DNA of 64,000 nt from an uncultured Maribacter sp. (GTDB taxonomy: Bacteria > Bacteroidota > Bacteroidia > Flavobacteriales > Flavobacteriaceae), in assembly GCF_947496775.1 (NCBI RefSeq), contig NZ_CANMDU010000006.1:124001-188000 (forward strand), read 5' to 3'. The notes beneath the pieces were generated by a model that did no database searches, had not been told where the DNA came from, and worked only from the letters and a program-made list of their open reading frames with translations. The position numbers were made by a program, and so were the translations under genes. Below, piece by piece: positions 46,223-54,166 of this stretch (its first letter is position 1; each line of letters opens with the position of its first letter).

Positions 46223-47155
46223 ATGAGTTCCCTATTGCATATTACCAATGGAGATAGTTTTACAAAACGATTAAAATCTCTAAAGCTAGAAGGCGAAATA
46301 ATCACGTGGCGTGAAATGCTATGCGAAGGCAAAACGCTTAATCAAGTAGGAAGTGAATCCTTTTGGAAAGAACGTTATGAATTTCTTCATACCAATTATA
46401 AAGTTTCTAAATCTTCGTTCATAGAAAAAACATTAAAAGAATATCGTTCTTTATGTAATCATAAAAAGCAAGATCATATTGTTTTGTGGTTTGAATATGA
46501 TTTATTCTGCCAGATAAACATGTTAGCCGTTATTAGTTGGTTACAGACTCATAGAAAGTATGCACAAATCACTTTAGTTTGTAGTGGCAATGAAGATGAT
46601 ACAGATAAACTTTATTCTCTTAACGAGTTAAACAACGAACAACTTTTAAATTTATACACCAATAGAACTGTTTTAACACAAGATGATATAGCCTATGCCG
46701 ACTATGTTTGGCAATTATATTGTAGTGACAACCCTATTCGATTAGAAAACTTAACAGATTTTAAAAATTACCAGTTTACTTATTTAGAAAGTGCTATTAA
46801 AACCCATTTACAGAGATTTCCGAGCATATCTAATGGCCTAAATCTTATGGAAAATAACATTTTACATTTAGCCAAAGAACACAAACCAGCGAATAAGAAA
46901 GAATTTATGGGCACTGTGCTTACAAATCAAGGAAATTTTGGATTTGCAGACCTACAGTACGAAAGGGCAATAACAAGGCTAAAGCCATTATTTAGTTCCT
47001 TTAACCCTGTTAGATTAACAAAAAAAGGAAAAGAAATATTAGAAAAACAAACCAGCTACTATTCTTGTATACAAAATAACGAAGTGTATCTTGGTGGCGC
47101 ATTAAAATATAATTTCTTATACAATACGGCTTCCGATAGGATATTAAAACTATAA
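46223..47155 (+). CDS. DUF1835 domain-containing protein
   Basis: 310 residues. It begins SSLLHITNGDSFTKRLKSL, the DUF1835 N-terminus, followed by ITWREMLCEGKT and HIVLWFEYDLFCQINML. The C-terminal part is winged-helix-like (LTNQGNFGFADLQYERAI). The function of the family is not established; it is cytoplasmic. It lies six bases before the nucleoside phosphorylase, so the genes form an operon with it and the following substrate-binding-like protein. Confidence 0.85.
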   Translation: MSSLLHITNGDSFTKRLKSLKLEGEIITWREMLCEGKTLNQVGSESFWKERYEFLHTNYKVSKSSFIEKTLKEYRSLCNHKKQDHIVLWFEYDLFCQINMLAVISWLQTHRKYAQITLVCSGNEDDTDKLYSLNELNNEQLLNLYTNRTVLTQDDIAYADYVWQLYCSDNPIRLENLTDFKNYQFTYLESAIKTHLQRFPSISNGLNLMENNILHLAKEHKPANKKEFMGTVLTNQGNFGFADLQYERAITRLKPLFSSFNPVRLTKKGKEILEKQTSYYSCIQNNEVYLGGALKYNFLYNTASDRILKL

Positions 47156-47160
47156 TATAT

Positions 47161-48033
47161 ATGAGCCTAGAGCATTCCGAGCTTATTTTAAATGCCGATG
47201 GCAGCATTTACCATTTAAATATATTACCCGAAGATCTTGCAGACACCGTAATTTTAGTTGGGGATCAAAATAGAGTCTCGAAAGTGTCCAAGTATTTTGA
47301 CACTATTGAAGTAAAAAAAGAAAAAAGAGAATTCATAACCCATACTGGAACACTAAATGGAAAACGTATTAGTGTAATTTCTACTGGAATTGGTACCGAT
47401 AATATTGATATTGTTTTAAATGAAATAGATGCATTAGCTAATATAGATTTTAAAGAACGAAAGATAAAAGAGACCCTCAAACAACTTCAAATTATTCGAA
47501 TAGGAACTTCCGGTTCTATACAGGCTGATATTCCGGTGGATTCTTTTCTCTTATCGGAATATGCAATTGGATTCGATGGTGTTTTGCATTACTATACTAA
47601 TGACAACATTCAACACCCAGAACTTACAAAGGCATTTGTAGAACAAACGAATTGGTCTAGTAATAAACCAGTACCGTATATCATAAAATATGATGAAAAC
47701 TTAGGAAAAGTCTTAGATTCAAATCATATACGATTAGGTTTTACTGGAACAAACTCCGGCTTTTATGGGCCTCAAGGGCGCGTTTTACGTTTAGCATTAG
47801 ATGATGAACATTTTAATACCAAACTAGCTGCCTTTGCCTATAAGACTTTAAAAGTAACCAATTTAGAAATGGAAACTTCTGCAATATATGCACTTTCTAA
47901 ACTCTTGGGACATAGTGCGGTTTCTTTAAATTGCATTATAGCCAATAGAAGTACCGGAGAATTTTCTAAAAATCCCGCTTTGGCTATAGACAACCTTATT
48001 AAATACACCCTAGATAAACTCACAAAAGATTGA
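47161..48033 (+). CDS. Nucleoside phosphorylase (uridine phosphorylase-like)
   Basis: 290 residues. The phosphate/ribose-binding segments are visible: VILVGDQNRVSKV, ISVISTGIGTDNIDI and IIRIGTSGSIQADIP. The end carries LEMETSAIYALSKLLG, the MetExUDP motif that binds the ribose hydroxyls. The family cleaves nucleosides with phosphate; base specificity (uracil or purine) is not certain. The next gene starts within its stop codon region (4-base overlap, TTGA). Confidence 0.9.
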   Translation: MSLEHSELILNADGSIYHLNILPEDLADTVILVGDQNRVSKVSKYFDTIEVKKEKREFITHTGTLNGKRISVISTGIGTDNIDIVLNEIDALANIDFKERKIKETLKQLQIIRIGTSGSIQADIPVDSFLLSEYAIGFDGVLHYYTNDNIQHPELTKAFVEQTNWSSNKPVPYIIKYDENLGKVLDSNHIRLGFTGTNSGFYGPQGRVLRLALDDEHFNTKLAAFAYKTLKVTNLEMETSAIYALSKLLGHSAVSLNCIIANRSTGEFSKNPALAIDNLIKYTLDKLTKD

Positions 48034-48875
48034 AAACAGTAAAAATAATTGGGGTACCAGAGCATTTTAATTTGCCCTGGCATCTTGCTATAGAAGAAGG
48101 CGCATTCGCAGAAAGAGGTATCGATTTACAATGGGCAGACATTCCTGAAGGTACTGGTAGAATGTCTCAAATGCTTCAAGACGAAGAAACCGACCTTGCC
48201 ATTATACTTACAGAAGGAATTATTAAGAGCATTACCGAGGGTAATCCCACTAAAATTGTTCAAGAATATATTGGTTCTCCATTATTATGGGGAATTCACG
48301 TAGATTACAACAGTCCATACCAAACTATTAACGACCTTAAAAACACAAAGGGCGCAATTAGTAGGTTAGGTAGTGGTAGTCATCTTATGGCTTATGTAAA
48401 TGCCCAAGAACAAAAATGGGATACGGCTAATCTACAGTTTGAAATTATTAATAATTTAAATGGAGCCATAGATGGTTTAGCTAATGGCAATGCCGATTAT
48501 TTTATGTGGGAGCATTTTACCACAAAACCTTTAGTAGATGACAATACTTTTAGACGTTTAGGAGATTGCCCTACCCCATGGCCATGCTTCGTAATTGCAG
48601 GAACACAAAAATTCTTAACGGAAAACAACACATTATTAAAACATGTTTTAGAGGTTATTAATACCTATTCCAAAGAGTTTAAATCTATTCCTAGCATAGA
48701 CCGAACATTAGCTAATCGGTACGAACAAAAACTAGAAGACATACAAGAATGGCTGGCTATTACGCAATGGAGCCAAAAACAGTTAAATATAAATACACTA
48801 AAAAAGGTCCAAGATAGTTTGTCTACTTTGAACCTAATTAGTCAATCTTTAAAAGGGAGTGATATTTTATACTAG
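48030..48875 (+). CDS. Substrate-binding-like protein without signal peptide
   Basis: 281 residues. It starts at TTG (48030), overlapping the previous stop by four bases in TTGA, so it is translationally coupled. The sequence resembles NMT1/SsuA-like binding proteins: GVPEHFNLPWHLAIEEGAFAERG, DLAIILTEGIIKSITEG and ISRLGSGSHLMAYVNA. No signal peptide or lipobox is present, so it is probably cytoplasmic and not part of an ABC importer. A role as a biosynthetic enzyme or sensor with the same fold is possible. Confidence 0.8.
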   Translation: MKTVKIIGVPEHFNLPWHLAIEEGAFAERGIDLQWADIPEGTGRMSQMLQDEETDLAIILTEGIIKSITEGNPTKIVQEYIGSPLLWGIHVDYNSPYQTINDLKNTKGAISRLGSGSHLMAYVNAQEQKWDTANLQFEIINNLNGAIDGLANGNADYFMWEHFTTKPLVDDNTFRRLGDCPTPWPCFVIAGTQKFLTENNTLLKHVLEVINTYSKEFKSIPSIDRTLANRYEQKLEDIQEWLAITQWSQKQLNINTLKKVQDSLSTLNLISQSLKGSDILY

Positions 48876-48885
48876 TCAGTATAAA

Positions 48886-49332
48886 CTAAACTATTACTTC
48901 CTTAAAATGTTTGTTTATTAATTTTTTGAACTTAATATCAGACAATGGTTTTTGTATAAACTCGTTGATATATGGGTTTTCTTTTGCTTTTCTTTTATCC
49001 TCTATACTATCACTAATAGTCACCAAAACAATGAAAATTTGTTCTTTTAGGGACTTGGGTACTAATTCTTCGTATTTTTCCATAAACTGCCATCCGTTCA
49101 TTAATGGCATATTAATATCTAACATAATCATACAAGGAGTAGATAACACATCATCTCCCTCAAAATCTCCGTTATTCATTATAAAATCAAGACCCTCTTG
49201 CCCATTAAGTGTAGCGTGCACATCTATATCTAAATCAAGCTTGTTTATAAATATAGTATTCAGGAAGTTACTAGATTCATCGTCGTCTATTAATAATATG
49301 GACTTTAAGTGTGTAAAATTGCTCGAGGTCAT
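48886..49332 (-). CDS. Single-domain response regulator
   Basis: 148 residues of receiver domain only. The acid pocket is LLIDDDESSNFL. The phosphoacceptor is in CMIMLDINMPLMNGWQFME (Asp near 71). FIVLVTISDS supplies the conserved Ser/Thr region, and FIQKPLSD the Lys. Stand-alone receivers of the Rcp1/CheY-like group in Bacteroidota act as phosphorelay intermediates. No kinase is adjacent. Convergent with the preceding binding-protein-like gene. Confidence 0.9.
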   Translation of the reverse strand: MTSSNFTHLKSILLIDDDESSNFLNTIFINKLDLDIDVHATLNGQEGLDFIMNNGDFEGDDVLSTPCMIMLDINMPLMNGWQFMEKYEELVPKSLKEQIFIVLVTISDSIEDKRKAKENPYINEFIQKPLSDIKFKKLINKHFKEVIV

Positions 49333-49403
49333 GGTTTTTTTGTTTAAGTTAATACAATGTAAGAATTTACACTATTAAATCTATGTATAAATAACGAAAA
49401 ATC

Positions 49404-50072
49404 CTACTTCCAGTCGATTTTTTTTTCATTTTTGTTGTGTAACATTCGATTACAGATGCTAAAATGCCTATTTCCGAACCAATATCCTCTATTTGCACTC
49501 AAAGGAGATGGATGTCCGGATTCCAAAATAACATGTTTCTTTTTATCTACTAGTTTGGCTTTCTTCTTTGCATACCCACCCCAAAGTAAAAAAACAACAT
49601 CTTTCTTGGACTCTGAAATAATACGAATAACAGCGTCCGTAAAGGTTTCCCATCCTTTTTTTTGATGACTCCCTGGTTGCGCCTCCCTTACAGTTAAGGT
49701 TGCATTTAGTAATAAAACACCTTGTTTAGCCCATCTTTCTAAGTTACCGCTTACGGGATAGGTGCAATTTAAATCTGTAGTAATTTCTTTAAATATATTT
49801 ATTAAGGATGGTGGATGACGAATGCCATCCTTAACTGAGAAACAAAGTCCGTTTGCCTGTCCCTCCCCATGATATGGATCCTGCCCGATAATAACCACTT
49901 TAACATTTTCTATGCTGCAATAATTAAAAGCTGACCAAATATTTTGCATTTCCGGGTAGCACGTATTATCTGCGTACTCACTAACTACAAAACTTTCTAA
50001 TTCTTTAAAGTATTTTTTATTGAACTCATGAGAAAGTACTTGTCTCCATGAATTTTCTAAGGAATCTATCAT
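49404..50072 (-). CDS. ung: Uracil-DNA glycosylase
   Basis: 222 residues, the normal size for family 1 UDG. The water-activating loop GQDPYHGEGQANGLCFSV (Asp near 65) is present. The Leu-intercalation/His motif appears as HPSPLSANRGYWFGNRHF near residue 185. The uracil-recognition strand LLLNATLTV is also visible. It removes uracil from DNA in base-excision repair. Separate transcription unit between the receiver and a lipoprotein gene. Confidence 0.95.
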   Translation of the reverse strand: MIDSLENSWRQVLSHEFNKKYFKELESFVVSEYADNTCYPEMQNIWSAFNYCSIENVKVVIIGQDPYHGEGQANGLCFSVKDGIRHPPSLINIFKEITTDLNCTYPVSGNLERWAKQGVLLLNATLTVREAQPGSHQKKGWETFTDAVIRIISESKKDVVFLLWGGYAKKKAKLVDKKKHVILESGHPSPLSANRGYWFGNRHFSICNRMLHNKNEKKIDWK

Positions 50073-50141
50073 TTCAGAAATATCTATTTACTCGATAACC
50101 GAGATTTTAATACTTTTAAAAATATGTAATTTAAAAAAGAA

Positions 50142-51212
50142 TTAAAATACTTCTTGAAAATAAGTTCTTGCTAATTGTTCTTTTACAATTTCATTCTCTT
50201 CTATTCGCTCTTGTAAAGCTTTTACATAGTACTGGTAAACTTTGGAAGATTGTATTTCTTGAGCTTTATTCGCTAAATATAGAGCTCCTCCTAGATTTCC
50301 TTTTATTTCTTCATAAAAAGCTAAATTGTAAATTGCCCTGCTTTTTACTTTTAAATCGGTATTAAATTGCAAAGATTCCCATACTTTAACCGCGGATTCC
50401 CAATCGGCAACTTCAACATAACTATGTGCGAGTTGTAATTCCGAACCTCCTTTAATAAAATACTTACGTACTACTCCGTTTTCACTTGGCAATAAGCGCA
50501 TGCCATAAGCCTCACCTTTATTTTTGCTTTGCTTGCTTACTTCTTTTACCCTATCCTCAATGGCAATTAAAGCTTGTACAGGGGTAATACCTTCTGCTTT
50601 AGATTCCAAAACCTCCGTAAATACCATTTCATCTATTACTTGCTTATTTTTGGGATTATAAATACGCCATCCATTTTCTATTAAGGTTTCTAATGTAATT
50701 TCATTACCTCGTACTTTTTCTTTTACTCGAAGCATGTTGGCTTGTAAAATCTTCTTTTTTCGTAGAGAAACTTGCGTTTCTGTATCATAATGCGATAAAG
50801 AAAAAATAGCATCTACATTATGTTCTTTACACAACGTCTCTACCTTGGACCATGATATTTCTTCTGACGATTCTTTCCTACTTTTATGCGTGGCAGGAAT
50901 TCCTTCGATTATCTTTATGGTATCGAATCGTTTATCTTTTAGCAGTTCATCAAACAACCCTGCAATAGCGGCTTTTTTTCCTTCTTTATCTAATTGCAAG
51001 TCCTTTTCAGAAAGAATTTGTTCTATCCTATTTTCATATTCCTTTTGCTGTTGTACTAGACTTTCGTTAATTATACCAATCCTTTTAATATTAGATTCTA
51101 ATTCTACAGAAGCAGGCTCCAAAGTCACTAAAATATATTCTTTAGTAGTACTACAGGAGCTAAAAAAGACCAGAAATAATAGCAATACTGGTTTTATATG
51201 TAATGATTTCAT
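50142..51212 (-). CDS. DUF6340-like lipoprotein
   Basis: 356 residues from the ATG at 51212, which gives the lipobox SSCSTTKEY (Cys near 20); a longer frame to 51248 begins with a non-signal tail. The central part has ERIGIINES-type and EEISWSKVETLCKEHNVDAIFSLSHYDTE segments seen in a Bacteroidota lipoprotein family. The C-terminal 100 residues form TPR-like helices (ADWESAVKVWESLQ, AIYNLAFYEEIKGNLGGAL). Probably a periplasmic or surface scaffold. Function unknown. Confidence 0.8.
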   Translation of the reverse strand: MKSLHIKPVLLLFLVFFSSCSTTKEYILVTLEPASVELESNIKRIGIINESLVQQQKEYENRIEQILSEKDLQLDKEGKKAAIAGLFDELLKDKRFDTIKIIEGIPATHKSRKESSEEISWSKVETLCKEHNVDAIFSLSHYDTETQVSLRKKKILQANMLRVKEKVRGNEITLETLIENGWRIYNPKNKQVIDEMVFTEVLESKAEGITPVQALIAIEDRVKEVSKQSKNKGEAYGMRLLPSENGVVRKYFIKGGSELQLAHSYVEVADWESAVKVWESLQFNTDLKVKSRAIYNLAFYEEIKGNLGGALYLANKAQEIQSSKVYQYYVKALQERIEENEIVKEQLARTYFQEVF

Positions 51213-51451
51213 TCTACTGTTTAATTTGTGTTTATACCGATTCTCCACTTTTCCTCATTTATAACCGTAGGTATAAAACAGTTTATATAGTAACTTTATT
51301 GCATTTCTCCGCCTGAATTTTTAACTATAATTTATTTATAATCAAACAAATAACACAAACAACTAAAATCACTATTTCTCATATTATGATTTACAGTATT
51401 GCGTAACACCCAACCAAAAGGCTAATAATTTTTCAATTCAGCCCCAATGCC

Positions 51452-51459
51452 TACCTTTG
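51452..51459 (+). promoter_or_regulatory. TAnnTTTG -7 element of mutS2
   Basis: TACCTTTG, 19 bases before the mutS2 ATG, is a full match to the Bacteroidota -7 motif. A clear -33 TTG was not seen. Confidence 0.5.
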
Positions 51460-51477
51460 TAATCTACCAAGATTTAC

Positions 51478-53649
51478 ATGGAAAGTATACATAGCAAGAC
51501 ATTACAAGATTTAGAGTTCCCAACGGTGCTAAAGCAAATTGCAGCAAGAAGTCTTACCGAATTAGGAAAAGAGCATGCATTACTTGTAGCTCCTATTTCC
51601 GATACTCTAGAATTAAAGAAGGTCCTCGGTCAAACCTCGGAATACCTGTCATCCTTAATTAGTGAAAATAAAATTCCAGCCCATAGTTTTGATAGTATTA
51701 ATAATGAGTTAAAACTTTTAAAAATTGAGAATACCACTCTGGAATTAGTGGGATTTAGAAGAATTAGTAGCATTTGCACCACGGTAGTAACACATAAAAA
51801 GTTCTTTAAAAAGTTTAAAGAATATTTTCCTTTACTTTTTGAATATACTGAGAATTTTGAAGTAAACACCGAAATTCCAGCATTAATCAATGGTGTAATT
51901 GATAAGTTTGGAGAAATAAAAGACAATGCGTCTAACACCTTGTTAAGCATTCGTAGACAAAAAAATCAGGTAAAAGGAAAAATTAACCAAAGTTTTTTAT
52001 CCGCATTAAACACCTACCAAAGTTCAGATTATTTAGATGATATTCGGGAATCTGTTGTAGAAAATCGAAGAGTTTTAGCTGTTAAAGCTATGTATCGTAA
52101 GAAAATTAAAGGTTCCGTAATGGGCTCTTCTAAAACAGGAAGCATTATTTATATTGAACCCGAGGCTACACTTCGCTATAGTAGAGAACTTAATAATTTA
52201 GAGTTCGACGAAAAGGAAGAGATTCAGCGAATTCTTAATGAGTTAACGGGGTACATTAGGCCATTTAGCTACTTATTAGCTGAATATCAGCGCTTTTTAT
52301 GTCATATGGATATAACTTCTGCAAAAGCAAAATATGCTTCAGAAATGAATGCTCTTTTGCCTAAAATTAGCGAAGAAAAACAAATGTACCTTAGAGATGC
52401 GTACCACCCTTTGCTCTTCTTAAGTAATAAGATAAAAAAGGAAAAAACATATCCGCAAACCATAGAATTGCATTCAGAAAACCGGATTATTGTAATCTCT
52501 GGTCCTAATGCCGGAGGAAAAAGTATCACACTAAAAACCATAGGTTTATTACAGTTAATGTTACAAAGCGGTCTACTGGTACCTGTTCATGAGCGAAGTA
52601 AAATGTGTTTGTTTAATAAAATACTAACAGATATAGGAGATAACCAATCTATTGAAAATCAACTAAGTACATATAGTTATCGTCTTAAAAACATGAACCA
52701 ATTCTTACGCAAATGTAATTCTAACACTTTGTTTTTAATTGATGAGTTTGGTACCGGTAGTGATCCAGAATTAGGAGGAGCACTTGCGGAAACATTTTTA
52801 GAAGTATTTTATGAACGACAAGCATATGGTGTAATTACCACGCATTACGCTAATTTAAAATTACTAGCGAACGAACTTCCACATATTTCTAATGCGAATA
52901 TGCTATTTAATGGAAAAACCTTAGAACCTACTTTTCAATTAGTTCTAGGGGAAGCCGGTAGCTCCTTTACTTTTGAAGTTGCGCAAAAAAATGGAATTCC
53001 ATATAGTCTTATAAACAAGGCAAAGAAGAAGATAGAACGAGGTAAAGTACGTTTTGATGCCACCATAAGCAAAATGCAAAAAGAACGCAGTAAAATGGTC
53101 CAAACGGGCTCTAGACTTCAAGAAGAAGAAAGTAAAGCCCGTGAAGAAGGTAGAAAACTAGAAGAATTAAACGCCAAAATAAAGTCTAAACTAGAGAATT
53201 ACCAAGAATTATATGACCACAATCAGCGTATGATTTATCTTGGAAACAAAGTAAATACCCTTGCTGAACGTTATTTTAGGGATAAAAAGAAGCGTATTTT
53301 GGTTTCAGAAATGCTCAGGGTAGTAGAAACAGAAAATAGCAAGCGAAAAAAGAAAACTACCAAACAAATAAAAATAGAAAAAGCAAAAAAAGCGGTTACT
53401 GAAAAAGAAGTTATAGAAAAAGTACAGATTATTCGCCAAGAAAAAAAGGTGGAGAAGAAAAAAGCTATTGTAAAGGAAAAGAACAAACCAAAAACTATTT
53501 TTAAAGTAGGAGATCGGGTTCGTTTGTTAGATGGAAAATCTGTGGGAAGCATTGATAAATTAGAAAAAAACAAGGCTTTTATAAATTATGGTATTTTTAC
53601 AACTAATGCGCACGTAGACCAATTAGAATTAGTGGAAAGAAAAAAATGA
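51478..53649 (+). CDS. mutS2: MutS2-type DNA-binding ATPase, no Smr domain
   Basis: 723 residues. It starts SIHSKTLQDLEFPTVLKQIAARS, typical of MutS2, then has core and clamp domains. The ATPase has Walker A GPNAGGKSITLKT (about 342-354) and Walker B TLFLIDEFGTGSDPE. After a long coiled coil (about 500-620) comes a Lys/Glu-rich low-complexity stretch and a KOW-like end (FKVGDRVRLLDGKSVGSI). The C-terminal Smr nuclease domain of Bacillus-type MutS2 is absent, as is usual in Bacteroidota. It acts on branched DNA or stalled ribosomes. The next gene overlaps it by four bases (ATGA). Confidence 0.92.
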   Translation: MESIHSKTLQDLEFPTVLKQIAARSLTELGKEHALLVAPISDTLELKKVLGQTSEYLSSLISENKIPAHSFDSINNELKLLKIENTTLELVGFRRISSICTTVVTHKKFFKKFKEYFPLLFEYTENFEVNTEIPALINGVIDKFGEIKDNASNTLLSIRRQKNQVKGKINQSFLSALNTYQSSDYLDDIRESVVENRRVLAVKAMYRKKIKGSVMGSSKTGSIIYIEPEATLRYSRELNNLEFDEKEEIQRILNELTGYIRPFSYLLAEYQRFLCHMDITSAKAKYASEMNALLPKISEEKQMYLRDAYHPLLFLSNKIKKEKTYPQTIELHSENRIIVISGPNAGGKSITLKTIGLLQLMLQSGLLVPVHERSKMCLFNKILTDIGDNQSIENQLSTYSYRLKNMNQFLRKCNSNTLFLIDEFGTGSDPELGGALAETFLEVFYERQAYGVITTHYANLKLLANELPHISNANMLFNGKTLEPTFQLVLGEAGSSFTFEVAQKNGIPYSLINKAKKKIERGKVRFDATISKMQKERSKMVQTGSRLQEEESKAREEGRKLEELNAKIKSKLENYQELYDHNQRMIYLGNKVNTLAERYFRDKKKRILVSEMLRVVETENSKRKKKTTKQIKIEKAKKAVTEKEVIEKVQIIRQEKKVEKKKAIVKEKNKPKTIFKVGDRVRLLDGKSVGSIDKLEKNKAFINYGIFTTNAHVDQLELVERKK

Positions 53650-54059
53650 CACCTCCTAAAACTAAAAAAATTATTTTGTTTGATGGCGTATGCAATCTTT
53701 GCAATGGTGCTATTCAATTTGCTATTAAACGAGATAAAAAAGAAGAGTTTCTTTTTGCTCCTTTGCAAAGCAAAACTGGGCAACAGTTATTAGCGGAAAG
53801 GGGAATTAATACCAAGAAAGTAGATTCTATAATCCTAATAGAGCCAAATGTAGTGTATTACACAAAATCGGATGCTGCTTTAGAAATTGCAAAAAACTTA
53901 AGCACCCCATGGAAGTTCATCCACTTATTTAAAGTATTTCCGAAAGGTTTTCGAGATTTCGTATACGATTTTATCGCAAAGAATAGGTATAACTGGTATG
54001 GTAAAAAAGAGCAATGTATGGTACCTACGCCAGAATTAAAAGCTAGGTTTTTAGACTAA
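53646..54059 (+). CDS. DCC-family (thiol-disulfide oxidoreductase-like, DUF393) protein
   Basis: 137 residues. The DCC motif is visible as LFDGVCNLCNGAIQFAIKRD (D-x-x-C-x-x-C, positions about 11-18), with APLQSKTGQQLL and the C-terminal KNRYNWYGKKEQCMVPT. The thioredoxin-like family is soluble and its function is not established. Its ATG overlaps the mutS2 stop (ATGA), so it is translationally coupled. Confidence 0.92.
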   Translation: MTPPKTKKIILFDGVCNLCNGAIQFAIKRDKKEEFLFAPLQSKTGQQLLAERGINTKKVDSIILIEPNVVYYTKSDAALEIAKNLSTPWKFIHLFKVFPKGFRDFVYDFIAKNRYNWYGKKEQCMVPTPELKARFLD

Positions 54060-54166
54060 CTAAGTCAAATGGAGTTTTTACTCATTCAAACACTTCATAC
54101 ACCCATTATCTCTTTTTAAGAATCTATTCTAAACATAAGTTTACCGTATAACCAATACAAAAACTT

